From: Lachnospiraceae bacterium
GTDB taxonomy: Bacteria; Bacillota; Clostridia; Lachnospirales; Lachnospiraceae
Assembly: GCA_910575555.1 (NCBI GenBank)
Contig: CAJTFX010000018.1
Coordinates: 1-64,000, forward strand
Direction: 5' to 3'
Length of the DNA: 64,000 nt
Part shown: positions 42,900 through 52,333 of the stretch, one piece after another
Position numbering within the stretch: position 1 is the first letter of the stretch
How the letters are laid out: each line of letters opens with the position of its first letter
Translations under genes and position numbers: made by a program
The notes under the pieces: model-generated
What the model saw: the letters and a program-made list of their open reading frames with translations, nothing else
Told to the model about the DNA's origin: nothing
Databases searched by the model: none

Positions 42900-43061
42900 A
42901 TGGAAGCAGATAAGGAGATGTTAAATCGGCTCTTGAATGAAATTCAGGAGTTAGTCAGGGAAAACGAAAATGAAGATGGCACCTACCGATTTGACTTGTT
43001 GAAGGCAGTCATTGCTTTGGATTTTGCAAAAACAGAGATTGAAAAAGCAATTTTCAAGTGA
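42900..43061 (+). CDS. 53-residue helical protein
   Basis: The protein reads MEADKEMLNRLLNEIQELVR and LKAVIALDFAKTEIEKAIF, predicted as two amphipathic helices, possibly a coiled coil. AGAGAGG precedes the ATG. It is the last gene before leader 2. Confidence 0.55.
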   Translation: MEADKEMLNRLLNEIQELVRENENEDGTYRFDLLKAVIALDFAKTEIEKAIFK

Positions 43062-43074
43062 TTTTTCGGATGGA

Positions 43075-43198
43075 TTGACTATTGAAGCTGCATATGCTAT
43101 AATATCTACATCAGTTTCAAGATTTCCAAAGAGGAATCATGAGTTTCCGAGTTTTCAAAGTGTCAATTAGCACAATTGTGCTGGTTGGCACTTTTTTT
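43075..43198 (+). promoter_or_regulatory. Leader 2: promoter, conserved start and terminator
   Basis: TTGACT (43075-43080) and TATAAT (43098-43103) are 17 bases apart. The transcript would start near ACATCAGTTTCA. The hairpin has stem AAGTGTCAA with TTGGCACTT and an inner AGCACAATTGTGCT, followed by seven T (43192-43198). It controls the SSB and AAA/VWA unit. The form is the same as leaders 1 and 3. Confidence 0.8.
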
Positions 43199-43282
43199 GT
43201 TTCTTTTGATTTCTACCTGCAAAGCAGGTTTGAAATAAATAATTTTTTATAGCAGGCAACCCCTGCAAGAAAGGAGATTTCC

Positions 43283-43795
43283 ATGTTAAAAGTTTTTGCA
43301 ACACAAGTCGTCGTATCCAAAGGTTATGACAACACGCCAGCTCTTCGCTTTTCTGAGAATGGAGATTCTGTGAGGTTCCGTATTGGCAAGAAGGTCTATG
43401 ACCCTCATGCTGAAAACGACAGCCGCTGGATCAACCTTCCGGTTAAGGCGTTTAACGGCGTATGCGAACGCATCAAGAAGATGCAGCTGAAAGAGGGTTC
43501 TTATGTGAATCTGATCGGCAGACTGGACGAAGATTCCTGGGAAGATAAGGATACCAAAGAACTCAGAAAAATGATGGTTATCATTCTGGATGACATTGAG
43601 TATGCTTCCGGTGGAGGAAAGTCCAAGGAGAACCAGACAGCTGCAGGACAGCAAAATGCAGCTCCCCAAAATGCGGCTCCCCAGAATACAGCTCCGCAGA
43701 ATGCTGCGGCAGCTCCTGCGACAGGTGCTGAAACGTCCGGAAATTTTACCGGATATGAGGCATTTGGCGGCGGATCATTCTTTGATGAAAACTGA
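43283..43795 (+). CDS. ssb: Single-stranded DNA-binding protein
   Basis: The 170 residues hold an OB fold (VRFRIGKKVYDP, RWINLPVKAFNGVCER, KEGSYVNLIGRLDEDSW) and a low-complexity tail with QNAAPQ-type repeats. It ends in an acidic FFDEN, like the SSB tip that recruits repair proteins. It is divergent from housekeeping SSB. As the first gene after leader 2 it serves the element's own replication or recombination. Confidence 0.82.
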   Translation: MLKVFATQVVVSKGYDNTPALRFSENGDSVRFRIGKKVYDPHAENDSRWINLPVKAFNGVCERIKKMQLKEGSYVNLIGRLDEDSWEDKDTKELRKMMVIILDDIEYASGGGKSKENQTAAGQQNAAPQNAAPQNTAPQNAAAAPATGAETSGNFTGYEAFGGGSFFDEN

Positions 43796-43826
43796 TTGGA
43801 GCAATAATTGAATCCGGCGTTTTAAG

Positions 43827-43870
43827 GCGCACATGAGTTACAGACATTGTATGCTCATGTGCGCTTTTTT
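43827..43870 (+). terminator. Terminator after ssb, before a ribosome site
   Basis: GCGCACATGAG (43827-43837) and CTCATGTGCGC (43854-43864) form a perfect 11-bp stem followed by six T. AAAGGAGG begins seven bases after the T-run, so readthrough is needed for the next gene unless another promoter exists; none is obvious. Confidence 0.85.
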
Positions 43871-43891
43871 GCGTTTTAAAGGAGGTGTCTT

Positions 43892-44272
43892 ATGACAAAT
43901 GAAACCTTTTGCCTTCTCTCTGAGGAGGAAAAACACACAAAATTTAAGGCTGCAATGAAGGGAAAGACAAGAGGATGTCTGAATGAAGAGGAACTTCATT
44001 GCATTCTGATGAAGATTTCTTTGAACAGACAGTATGCTATTTCGGTCTACCGTGATGGGGAGGAGTTTTGCCGTGTTTTGACAGCAACGGATGGTCTCAA
44101 AAGAAGAATCATTCTTGGTCAAGTAGCCGCAGGTATTGAAGGAATATCGGTACAACAATTTGACTCATCGCAGGCAGCGGCAGTAATTTTGCATGATGCT
44201 GTTGATTGCAGTAATGCAAACTGTCTCTATATCTTTATCCCAAAGGAACGGAGTCAGAAAGGAATAGAATGA
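43892..44272 (+). CDS. Uncharacterised 126-residue protein
   Basis: It reads MTNETFCLLSEEEKHTKFKA and has a beta-rich centre (QYAISVYRDGEEFCRVL). AAAGGAGG precedes the ATG directly after the ssb terminator. It overlaps the next gene by 4 bases. No family is recognised. Confidence 0.58.
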   Translation: MTNETFCLLSEEEKHTKFKAAMKGKTRGCLNEEELHCILMKISLNRQYAISVYRDGEEFCRVLTATDGLKRRIILGQVAAGIEGISVQQFDSSQAAAVILHDAVDCSNANCLYIFIPKERSQKGIE

Positions 44273-45027
44273 TGAATAAGAAAGATCAAAAAAGGCACAT
44301 GGCTTATGAGGCGCTGGTGCTGTTAGGTATGCTGGTTTTGCTTACTTTTATATGCCGGCTATGGCCCATCCTGTTACTGATTATTCTCGGTATTTTTGCA
44401 GCAGTGATAAGACTGCTTTTTCTTTCGTCCAGAAAGATTGAAGTAATCGCACCATTTCCTCTTTTACCGGAACCGGTAAAGGAAGCGACCGAGAAGGATG
44501 TGCAGGTGCTTGCGTATTCGGTCATACTCAGACGGGTTACAGAGCTTGTATTATCTGAGTATCCGGAAGCAAGATGGGTCTGGGAAGCGCCGAATGCTGA
44601 GAAACTTATTCGGGAAAACCAGGAAGTTTTTATTCTGCTCAATCGCGCGGGTGGATATCGGCGTGCTAAGGTTGTAATCCGAAATCTGCAGGTGGTTGGA
44701 ATTGATTACAATCCACAGACTGAGGAGGAGGCAACTTTAGAGCCGGAAAATAATGTGCCGGATTCTGATGAAGAACCAGAGGTGCAGAATTACGAATTAC
44801 TGGCCTTTGAGTGGGCAGATGCTCATATCTTTGAGCTGAATGCCAGATGCAATGAAGCAATTGGAGAAAATCTCTCAGAACTGATTTTGCTTGCGGAAGA
44901 ACTTCCGGTCCGTGAGAGCTGGGCGGATATCTGCCGGGAATTGATAAGAGCCGGCCTGGAGGATGTCCAGTGTGTGCCTGAGGGAATCAAAATTAATCTT
45001 ACGCAGTCAAATGCAGAAAGGAAATAA
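44269..45027 (+). CDS. Uncharacterised membrane-anchored protein
   Basis: This 252-residue protein has two membrane helices near the N-terminus (about 13-52) and a large soluble domain with an acidic middle (EEEATLEPENNVPDSDEE). It lies directly before the AAA+ ATPase gene (3-base gap), so it may anchor that system at the membrane. No family is recognised. Confidence 0.6.
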   Translation: MMNKKDQKRHMAYEALVLLGMLVLLTFICRLWPILLLIILGIFAAVIRLLFLSSRKIEVIAPFPLLPEPVKEATEKDVQVLAYSVILRRVTELVLSEYPEARWVWEAPNAEKLIRENQEVFILLNRAGGYRRAKVVIRNLQVVGIDYNPQTEEEATLEPENNVPDSDEEPEVQNYELLAFEWADAHIFELNARCNEAIGENLSELILLAEELPVRESWADICRELIRAGLEDVQCVPEGIKINLTQSNAERK

Positions 45028-45030
45028 CGT

Positions 45031-46905
45031 ATGAGTGCATATATGAACAATATTTTCAATTACAGCCGTTCCTTACCGGAACCGTTTGATACGCTGACGA
45101 ACAAAAAGGTGTCAGTGTCATCGAAATATGGAGATGGGACAAATGCAACTTTGTGTTCAACAGTCATAAAAGCGGTACATGCAGTTTGCCGCTGCATGGA
45201 TGGCAGCGCCGAAGGAGCTGTCGGGGTCATCGACCACAGGACAGTTGCTGAATACAAATCGTCCATGGGGCCTGATGATTATCATCTGGTAGTATATGAC
45301 AGCAATTCCGGTTCGTTAATGGCAAGTGTGTATGACAAGAACACGGAAACTTTTGAAAACTATGTGCTGAACACATCAGGGCGTGACGGAGCTGCCGTTA
45401 TGATGGCACTATTTCCAGTGCTTATGAATGACGAGGAATTCAGTGATAATTTTGAATTGTACCGCGATCAGTTTAGTCATGGATTTTCAGATTTACCCTC
45501 GGCTACGGAGTATATGGCCATGCTTTGTGACAACGCTTACAGACGTATCAAGAATACCGCTTGTACAGCAGCCGTCAAGGTGAGTGTGGACAAGGCCGGA
45601 AATCTGATGCGTGTATCTCAGGTGCAGCTGGATTCCGGCGCTTTTGAGCCTACCCATGTGATTGCGGGGGAATTTACAATCTTTGCGAAGACAGAAAGGG
45701 TTACTGTAAAAAAAGCAGAGGAGATCGTTGAACACGCAGATTTTGTCGGAAAATATAAATTGCATTCAAGGACTATGAGCAGCCAGGAAAAGCAGCTCAT
45801 ACCGGTGCTCCCGGAATGGTACATCATTCCGCAGGAAGTCGTTGATATCTGTAAACATGCTCAGGCAACTACCGGGAAACCGACGCAGATGAGGAATTTC
45901 CTCCTCCGTGGACCGTCAGGAACCGGAAAGACCAGAAGTGCAAAAGCGATTGCAGCAGGACTGGGGCTTCCGTATATGGCATATACCTGCTCAGCAGGAA
46001 CAGAGATATATGATTTCATAGGTCAGATTTTTCCGGATACCGATTCGGGTTCTACCGGGGATGCACAGCTTGATCATGAAAAAGCGATTTTGGCGAGTAT
46101 GGGTGGAATCAACTATGCCAACGTATCCAAAATAATGAATCTGCCGGATTTGGATGATATGGATTATGATCCGGCGGGGGTATATCAGGCTCTAACTGGT
46201 GTAGAAAATGCAGCCGCAACATCTCAGGACTGTATGAGCATTGTGCTGGATCGCGTAACGGAGAAGGTGTGTGCCCTGTCCAGACGAGATGAAAATTCCA
46301 AGAGCAGTGGTCAAACCTATACTTATATTGAGACAGATTTTATCAAGGCTCTGAAGTATGGGTATGTCATTGAGATCCAGGAGCCTACGACAATTGTCCA
46401 GCCCGGCGTTTTGCCAGGACTGAATTCTCTGCTGGAGCAGACCGGGACAATCACGCTTCCTACCGGAGAGGTGATAGAGCGTCATCCGGATGCGGTGGTC
46501 GTAGTAACAACTAATGTCGGATATGAGGGATGCCGCAGCATGAACCAGTCTGTTATCGACAGAATGAGTCTAGTACGGGATGTGGAACTTCCGACGCCTG
46601 AAGTTATGGTGCAGCGCGCCATGGCCGTCACGGGCGCAACAGATGAGTATCAGATATCCCAGATGGTGCAGGTGGTCAACGATCTGTCGGAGTATTGCCG
46701 AAAGAACAGTATTACGGACGGCTCTTATGGTATGCGCAGCCTGATTGACTGGATTGTGAGCAGTGAGATTACCGGCGATGTATATGAGTCGGCATTGTAC
46801 ACGATTATCAGTAAAGCAACAACGGATGAAGTAGACCGTGAGGCGCTGATCAGTGCTGTTCTGGAACCGATTTTCACAAAGAGGCGAAGAAAAGCAATCG
46901 CATAA
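45031..46905 (+). CDS. AAA+ ATPase (MoxR/CobS-like)
   Basis: This 624-residue ATPase has an N-terminal half of unknown fold (about 1-250) and an AAA+ core: Walker A GPSGTGKT with K300, then YTCSAGTEIYDFIGQIF, a sensor-like VVVTTNVGYEGCR and an arginine-finger region VIDRMSLVRDVELP. The AAA_5 type core resembles MoxR and CobS. The VWA/HExxH protein encoded 28 bases downstream is the likely partner, as in MoxR-VWA and CobS-CobT chaperone or chelatase complexes. The large N-terminal extension is unusual for MoxR. Confidence 0.88.
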   Translation: MSAYMNNIFNYSRSLPEPFDTLTNKKVSVSSKYGDGTNATLCSTVIKAVHAVCRCMDGSAEGAVGVIDHRTVAEYKSSMGPDDYHLVVYDSNSGSLMASVYDKNTETFENYVLNTSGRDGAAVMMALFPVLMNDEEFSDNFELYRDQFSHGFSDLPSATEYMAMLCDNAYRRIKNTACTAAVKVSVDKAGNLMRVSQVQLDSGAFEPTHVIAGEFTIFAKTERVTVKKAEEIVEHADFVGKYKLHSRTMSSQEKQLIPVLPEWYIIPQEVVDICKHAQATTGKPTQMRNFLLRGPSGTGKTRSAKAIAAGLGLPYMAYTCSAGTEIYDFIGQIFPDTDSGSTGDAQLDHEKAILASMGGINYANVSKIMNLPDLDDMDYDPAGVYQALTGVENAAATSQDCMSIVLDRVTEKVCALSRRDENSKSSGQTYTYIETDFIKALKYGYVIEIQEPTTIVQPGVLPGLNSLLEQTGTITLPTGEVIERHPDAVVVVTTNVGYEGCRSMNQSVIDRMSLVRDVELPTPEVMVQRAMAVTGATDEYQISQMVQVVNDLSEYCRKNSITDGSYGMRSLIDWIVSSEITGDVYESALYTIISKATTDEVDREALISAVLEPIFTKRRRKAIA

Positions 46906-46933
46906 ACGTATTTAGAAAGGAGGTCAACCCTGT

Positions 46934-49186
46934 ATGGCGAGGGTGAATCATAAGTTAGTAAAACAGCGGCTCAATGAGCAGCGCAGTAAAATCTCAGACC
47001 GACAATTCTTCTCGTCCCGTCTTTTGGCGGGACATTTTGAAGATTTGGCGGCAGCACAGACGAGGCGGTATCGTTATAACCGACGGGTCCGCGTTAATCT
47101 TTACTGGAAACCGAGAGAAAAGCATGTGGCATCAACAGATAATATGCTTATACGTATCAATGCCGGGAATTCTATGGTCACGAAGGTAAAGGGGCGGGAA
47201 AACCGCTACCAGATCGTATGCGGCATGTTCGCACATGAACTGGGTCATGTCCTTTATACGGACTTCTTGGCGGCGCAGACACATACCAATTATTTGGGAA
47301 GTTACCGTTGGTATCCTTATCCGCCGGATCTGAAAACGACAGCGGATGCACGGAACGAAAAGGCATTCTGGAATTATGTGAAAACCGATCCAAAAAATCT
47401 TGAGATGGTGCAGATGGTTTCCCATTATATTTCCAATGTAATTGAGGATGGGTATATCGAAAACAGGATGTTGAATAATTTTCCGGGCACATTGGGATAC
47501 GGCCTTGAAAAGCTGCGGGAGCAGCATTTTGAACATATTGAAACAGTGACACAGCTGATTGAAAATGAGGATGAGGGAAAGCATATTTTTGAAAGCATCC
47601 TTCAGATCATGTTGTCTTATGTCAAATTTGGAGAAATCAAGTATGGAGACGAACCGCTAAGCGACGAAAGGATTCAGTCAGTGTTTGGCCTGATTACCGA
47701 TATTGACAGTGCTTTAATGAGCAAGTCCGGAAAAGACCGGTTGAATGTCATCAATATGGTACTGGTAAGGTGCTGGGACTATATCGAATCTTTTTGTGAG
47801 GAATGTAAAAAACGTCAGGAAGAGGCGGAAGCCTCCGGCGGTTCCACCAGTCTTGCAGAAACCTTATCGGAAGTGCTGGGAGCGATTGCCGGCGGTTCTG
47901 AAATGGGTGAAGGAAACAGCACACCGGTACCGGAAGCTTCTGGTGAGACAGAAGAATCTGCGACGGCAGACAAACGTGCACAGACCCATGCAGACGCCGA
48001 GAATGAGGATGATTCCCAGACTGACTCTGAAACGGAAGAAAATCCATCTGGGTCTGGGGAAAGCGATAATTCTTCAGATGAAGACGCAATCCCGCTGAAT
48101 GGGAGGAATTCTGGTTCAGGAAAAGAGGAAACTTCGGATAATGAGCAAGGGCGTATTCCTTATCACCAGTCAGAATCGCTCTCAGAACCTGTTGGTGGTT
48201 CCGTGGAAAAAAACGAAGATTACGAGCGGGAGCATTACGACCGTGCGGCGGCTGATATTGAACGCCTTCTGGATAAAATGGCGGAAAAGGCGGCCTGCGA
48301 GCAGCTGGAGAATGAAAGGATTCAGGAGCTGAATGATGTCGCTCAGAACATTTCCTATGGGAATATCCATGAAGGAGTACCTATCCGAATCAACCGGATT
48401 GCCTCTGTGGATGAGGAGCTTATAGAACAGTATAATGCTATTGCGGGGCCCTTGATCAATATTTCCCGCCAGCTGCAGAAGAGTTTGCAGAAGCAGCTCA
48501 AGGAAAATCGAAGAGGCGGCAAGCTAACCGGTCTTATCATGGGCCGACGTCTGGATGTGCACGCATTGTGCAGGAACGATGGGAAGGTGTTTTACAAAAA
48601 TAACCTGCCCAATGAAATTCCGGAACTGGCAGTCGGTCTGCTTCTGGATGAGTCAGGCTCCATGTGTTCCTGTGACCGCTGTACTTATGCAAGAGCCTCG
48701 GCTATCATTCTGTATGATTTCTGTCAGAGCCTGGACATTCCGGTAATGGTCTATGGTCATTCCACCGATTATACCGATGTTGGAAATACGGTGGCACTGT
48801 ATTCCTATGCGGAATTTGACGGCTTTGACCACGATGATAAATACCGTATGATGGACATTGCGGCCAGAGGCAGTAACCGTGACGGAGCAGCGCTTCGTTT
48901 TGTAGCGGAACAGCTGTCTAAGCGGCCGGAAGCAGTAAAAATCCTCATACTGGTTTCAGATGGGCAGCCTGCTGACAGTGGATATAGCGGTTCTGCAGCT
49001 GAGGAGGATCTACGTGGCATCAAACAGGAATATCAGCGCAAAGGCATTTTATTTGTAGCTGCGGCAATTGGAGATGACAAGCAGAACATTGAGAGAATCT
49101 ACGGAGACTCATTCATGGATATCTCGGATTTAAAACAACTGCCCACAAAACTGACCGCTGTAGTTAAGCGGCATATAAGGGTATAA
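46934..49186 (+). CDS. VWA-domain protein with HExxH motif (CobT-like)
   Basis: This 750-residue protein has three visible parts. The N-terminal part has HELGH at 101-105 in GMFAHELGHVLYTDF, a zinc-peptidase-type motif. The middle (about 310-430) is low-complexity and very acidic. The C-terminal part is a VWA domain with a MIDAS motif DESGS (572-576) and LVSDGQPAD. It pairs with the AAA+ ATPase gene upstream. CobT and NorD-like VWA proteins act as metal-dependent partners of MoxR-type ATPases; the added HExxH suggests a remodelling protease or a structural zinc site. Confidence 0.85.
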   Translation: MARVNHKLVKQRLNEQRSKISDRQFFSSRLLAGHFEDLAAAQTRRYRYNRRVRVNLYWKPREKHVASTDNMLIRINAGNSMVTKVKGRENRYQIVCGMFAHELGHVLYTDFLAAQTHTNYLGSYRWYPYPPDLKTTADARNEKAFWNYVKTDPKNLEMVQMVSHYISNVIEDGYIENRMLNNFPGTLGYGLEKLREQHFEHIETVTQLIENEDEGKHIFESILQIMLSYVKFGEIKYGDEPLSDERIQSVFGLITDIDSALMSKSGKDRLNVINMVLVRCWDYIESFCEECKKRQEEAEASGGSTSLAETLSEVLGAIAGGSEMGEGNSTPVPEASGETEESATADKRAQTHADAENEDDSQTDSETEENPSGSGESDNSSDEDAIPLNGRNSGSGKEETSDNEQGRIPYHQSESLSEPVGGSVEKNEDYEREHYDRAAADIERLLDKMAEKAACEQLENERIQELNDVAQNISYGNIHEGVPIRINRIASVDEELIEQYNAIAGPLINISRQLQKSLQKQLKENRRGGKLTGLIMGRRLDVHALCRNDGKVFYKNNLPNEIPELAVGLLLDESGSMCSCDRCTYARASAIILYDFCQSLDIPVMVYGHSTDYTDVGNTVALYSYAEFDGFDHDDKYRMMDIAARGSNRDGAALRFVAEQLSKRPEAVKILILVSDGQPADSGYSGSAAEEDLRGIKQEYQRKGILFVAAAIGDDKQNIERIYGDSFMDISDLKQLPTKLTAVVKRHIRV

Positions 49187-49212
49187 CGACATCAAATTAT
49201 AAAAAACACAAC

Positions 49213-49238
49213 GGGCAGCCGGATTTCTACGGCTGCCC
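49213..49238 (+). terminator. Hairpin after the VWA gene
   Basis: GGGCAGCCG (49213-49221) and CGGCTGCCC (49230-49238) form a 9-bp perfect stem. The T-rich tail is weak (TCTTGTT). An AAAGGAAGG ribosome site follows 14 bases later. Confidence 0.65.
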
Positions 49239-49265
49239 TCTTGTTATCCAGAAAGGAAGGTAATT

Positions 49266-50390
49266 ATGCACTTTTTAACATTAGCAATTTTAGAAATTCC
49301 TGAGGTAAGGGAACACAAGGAACTGGACAAACAGATAGTGGAGGCCCTGAAGGAATTAGAACTTCAGAAACAAATAGAAACAAAGAACTTTATGCTGGAC
49401 TTTACGATTGGGAGGTTTCAAAACCTTCAGTCATCATTTTCCCGTGCAGTAAATGACGGCGTTTCTGAGCTGATGTATCCTTATTGCGCATCGATGGAGG
49501 ATCCGGAATATCTGGAATTTGAAGATCGGACAGAAAAACTGCGCGAGGAATATGAGAGCGTGGTTGATTGTATAAAGCTGCCTCAAGGAACAATTGTGGA
49601 GCAGTATGGCGATCCACTCTGGGGCAGATTTGTTGTCCGTGACGGAAAAGTGTTCCAAAGGGATGCAGGATCGCTTCATCATGAAAAGCGTACAAAAAAA
49701 GCAAAACGAATGGTGGCTCTGCCTAATTATCCCCGCAAAAAGCTCTATAAGAGTTTTGAGAAATATGCAGAAGAAAGGTGTGGCTTTTCTTTTGATGAAA
49801 AGCATCAAGGCTATGGATATTATTATAATCCAAACGCCATATGGGACTGGTATTCCATTGGCGGGCGATGGCCGGAGATGTTCCTGGTAAAGGACGCCTG
49901 CACTGAGTATTCTATCGGTGAGCGAAGCTGGTGCAACTCGGATCGGAAATCAGAGGCGCCGGAAGGATACCGGTGGGTATGCGCTGCCAGGAAAAAGGAC
50001 ATTGCGTGGGATGCCATGCGAGACTGGCGAAACCAGAAAGCCGCAGAGCGGTTCCATAAGCTTGAGCAGATGTTCCTGGCAGGAAAGACGGATCCGGATT
50101 TCCATGGAGAGATTGTCCCAGACGGAGTTATGCACTGGGGCGAACTGGTTTACCGCAAGGACTCTACCTTGGAGGAATACCTGGAGGAATACGGGATTCC
50201 GGGCTGCTGGAAGTATCCGGTAGGCTCGCATGACATCGTGGATGAGGGCCAGTGGCTAAGCGTGGAAGACAGCGTGCAGGATCCGGGAACCGGCAGCTAT
50301 GCCCCGGTAGACTGGCGCAGCTGCATTGATGGATACATTGATGACATGGATGAGGATATGGTACTGGTTTCCGTAGACTACCACATTTAA
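49266..50390 (+). CDS. Uncharacterised 374-residue protein
   Basis: It begins MHFLTLAILEIPEVREHKEL and is rich in W and Y (GYYYNPNAIWDWYSIGGRW). There is no membrane segment or known catalytic motif. It is the first of five short, acidic proteins after the AAA/VWA pair, and may be structural or regulatory. The ribosome site is AAAGGAAGG. Confidence 0.6.
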   Translation: MHFLTLAILEIPEVREHKELDKQIVEALKELELQKQIETKNFMLDFTIGRFQNLQSSFSRAVNDGVSELMYPYCASMEDPEYLEFEDRTEKLREEYESVVDCIKLPQGTIVEQYGDPLWGRFVVRDGKVFQRDAGSLHHEKRTKKAKRMVALPNYPRKKLYKSFEKYAEERCGFSFDEKHQGYGYYYNPNAIWDWYSIGGRWPEMFLVKDACTEYSIGERSWCNSDRKSEAPEGYRWVCAARKKDIAWDAMRDWRNQKAAERFHKLEQMFLAGKTDPDFHGEIVPDGVMHWGELVYRKDSTLEEYLEEYGIPGCWKYPVGSHDIVDEGQWLSVEDSVQDPGTGSYAPVDWRSCIDGYIDDMDEDMVLVSVDYHI

Positions 50391-50401
50391 GGAGGAGACG
50401 G

Positions 50402-50659
50402 ATGAACACTTATGTCGTTTGCATGGACTCTTCATGGGTCCGGGACTCACAAATGTTTGATATTGCCGGTTTGACAGATGATGAGCTGGCGGATATCGAC
50501 ATGTACAGTGCAGACAGCGAAGACAAATGGCATGATATGGAGCCGACTCCATTTATCGCAGTCATAAAAGCGGAAAACGAGGAGGAAGCCTGTAAAAAGG
50601 CAGCCATCGAAATGCGCTATGATCCCCGCTGCCTGTTTGCAATAAAAGTTTCAGAATAA
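50402..50659 (+). CDS. 85-residue acidic protein
   Basis: The frame MNTYVVCMDSSWVRDSQMFD carries a helical acidic segment LTDDELADIDMYSADSED. AAGGAGG precedes the ATG. Many proteins of this block share such DEL/EL-rich helices; I see no recognised family. Confidence 0.58.
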   Translation: MNTYVVCMDSSWVRDSQMFDIAGLTDDELADIDMYSADSEDKWHDMEPTPFIAVIKAENEEEACKKAAIEMRYDPRCLFAIKVSE

Positions 50660-50676
50660 AGAGGAGGTATCAAAAA

Positions 50677-51540
50677 ATGATTATCAATCGAATCGGTGCT
50701 GAGTTTGAATACGACGGCACAACCTATGTAATCGGCGCTCCCATCGTGGGAACGCCGGAAAGCGAGTATGAGGGTCTGTATGGGACGATTACGGAAATCC
50801 GTGATGGAGAGGATAAGGAAACGGAAAATGAAACGCCGGATATATATTGCTCTTTTGAAGTTCCTGCACTGCCCTGTGAAGTAAAAAAGCTGGAAGAAAT
50901 TTTTTCTGATTTGTATGACGAGCCTAAAACCATTGACGACATCATCCTGGATCTTGTCATCATGGCCCCGTCTATGGTGGAGACGCTTGATGACCTGAAA
51001 GAGTGCCGCCAGCACCCGAGGATCCACATTCTTTTGGAAGACTGGGCGGTGGACGGCGAACAGGGAAATTCTTCCGAGGTCTATACGGACTTCAATGATG
51101 CGAAACGCATACTGGTGCAGAAGCTGAAAGAGGAGCAGGAAAGCGGCTGTATTCCGCAATGGGCGGATGATGAGAAGTTCAAGGAGCATTCCACGGACTC
51201 CCTCTATGAATGTTACATTGACGGCGAATACTGTGAGAGCCATTACCATATCGCAATCGTCTCGCAGCAGCTCTGCGTTTCCAACCGGTTTGTCAGGGAG
51301 ATGGGATGGCTTTATCAGGCATCCTGCCAGCTTGAGGATTTTGTATCGCAGGTGTCAGACTGGGATGAGCTGGATCAGCTGACCGATGAGCAATATAACC
51401 GCATGGTCCAGGATCCCCGTTTCCCGGAAAGGCTCCAGAACAAGCTGGGCAAAAACGATTCCTACTGGGAAGCCTATTGGGAGACAGTTTCCGAGGTTGC
51501 ACATGAGTTTGTGAATGAGTATCTGCAGGAGGAGGCGTAA
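50677..51540 (+). CDS. Uncharacterised 287-residue acidic protein
   Basis: It starts MIINRIGAEFEYDGTTYVIG, a short beta-rich module like small SH3 or OB folds, and continues with acidic helices. GAGGAGG precedes the ATG. It ends six bases before the next gene. Function is unknown. Confidence 0.6.
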   Translation: MIINRIGAEFEYDGTTYVIGAPIVGTPESEYEGLYGTITEIRDGEDKETENETPDIYCSFEVPALPCEVKKLEEIFSDLYDEPKTIDDIILDLVIMAPSMVETLDDLKECRQHPRIHILLEDWAVDGEQGNSSEVYTDFNDAKRILVQKLKEEQESGCIPQWADDEKFKEHSTDSLYECYIDGEYCESHYHIAIVSQQLCVSNRFVREMGWLYQASCQLEDFVSQVSDWDELDQLTDEQYNRMVQDPRFPERLQNKLGKNDSYWEAYWETVSEVAHEFVNEYLQEEA

Positions 51541-51546
51541 AGATCT

Positions 51547-51888
51547 ATGAATACAAGGCTCAACTATCTCTATCGGGATGCCGACAACTACAAGATGCCA
51601 AATTCCTGTGTGGTTATTGGTGAGATAAGCGAAGCGCAAATCGCAGAAGTCATATCCTGTCTAGACTGTGGGGAATATTTCATTCCCCGGCAGGTGGGGC
51701 TTCCTGAAAAACGCTTTGACAGGTTTGACGAGGAGGTGGACCAGTGCTGGTTTGAATTAAGTGCAGATGGGTTTGAGGCTACCGAAAATGTTTCCGATAT
51801 TGACATGACTGTGAGGCAACTCGTGGAGTTGTTTCGTAGTGCAAAAAACAACTGGCATGATGATGTGCCGTTAGGAGGTGCAGTATGA
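51547..51888 (+). CDS. 113-residue protein of unknown function
   Basis: The sequence MNTRLNYLYRDADNYKMPNS and CWFELSADGFEATENVSDID gives an acidic protein. A GGAGGAGG inside the end of the previous gene serves as ribosome site. It overlaps the next gene by 4 bases. No family is recognised. Confidence 0.58.
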   Translation: MNTRLNYLYRDADNYKMPNSCVVIGEISEAQIAEVISCLDCGEYFIPRQVGLPEKRFDRFDEEVDQCWFELSADGFEATENVSDIDMTVRQLVELFRSAKNNWHDDVPLGGAV

Positions 51889-52322
51889 GTTACTCAGAAT
51901 GGCATACTTACGGCTATGGAATCTGCGTTTCCGATATTACGGATGAGTCTGTGGAACGCCTGCAGAAGCTGATTTCCCTGGCGCCGGAGTACCAAAAGAA
52001 AATACAGGAATGGCTGGATGAGAGTGAGATATCGGAGCCGGCCTACGAGGATTATCTGGAGTTCGACCAGGACTATATGCTTGGCCTAGCAACCATCTTA
52101 AAAGAAGTGATCCTTGAGGCAGAGGACATTGACCTTGTGGCGTGCGACAGCCATGACGGCACGGATTATCTGCTCTATGTGCCGGACTATCCCTGGAACA
52201 TGGGAAAACACAGACAGCTCATGACGGAGGAGGCCGTCGCAGGGCTTTTCCGAAAATATGTTTCCATTTTGACAGATGAGGCGATAGAAATAGATTACCA
52301 GTCTGTTGAGAATGGAGGTTAG
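51885..52322 (+). CDS. 145-residue acidic protein of unknown function
   Basis: It reads MSYSEWHTYGYGICVSDITD and contains VACDSHDGTDYLLYVPDYPW. It overlaps the previous gene by an ATGA. The DNA methylase gene follows 12 bases downstream. Function is unknown. Confidence 0.58.
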   Translation: MSYSEWHTYGYGICVSDITDESVERLQKLISLAPEYQKKIQEWLDESEISEPAYEDYLEFDQDYMLGLATILKEVILEAEDIDLVACDSHDGTDYLLYVPDYPWNMGKHRQLMTEEAVAGLFRKYVSILTDEAIEIDYQSVENGG

Positions 52323-52333
52323 GAGGTGGCGTT

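Noticed and set aside
43630-43720. Tandem repeats in ssb as a CRISPR-like or slippage array
   Set aside because: They encode the QNAAPQ tail of the protein and vary at codon level, a normal low-complexity linker.
47751-48098. Overlapping frames inside the acidic linker of the VWA gene
   Set aside because: They arise from biased codon composition of the low-complexity region and lack ribosome sites.
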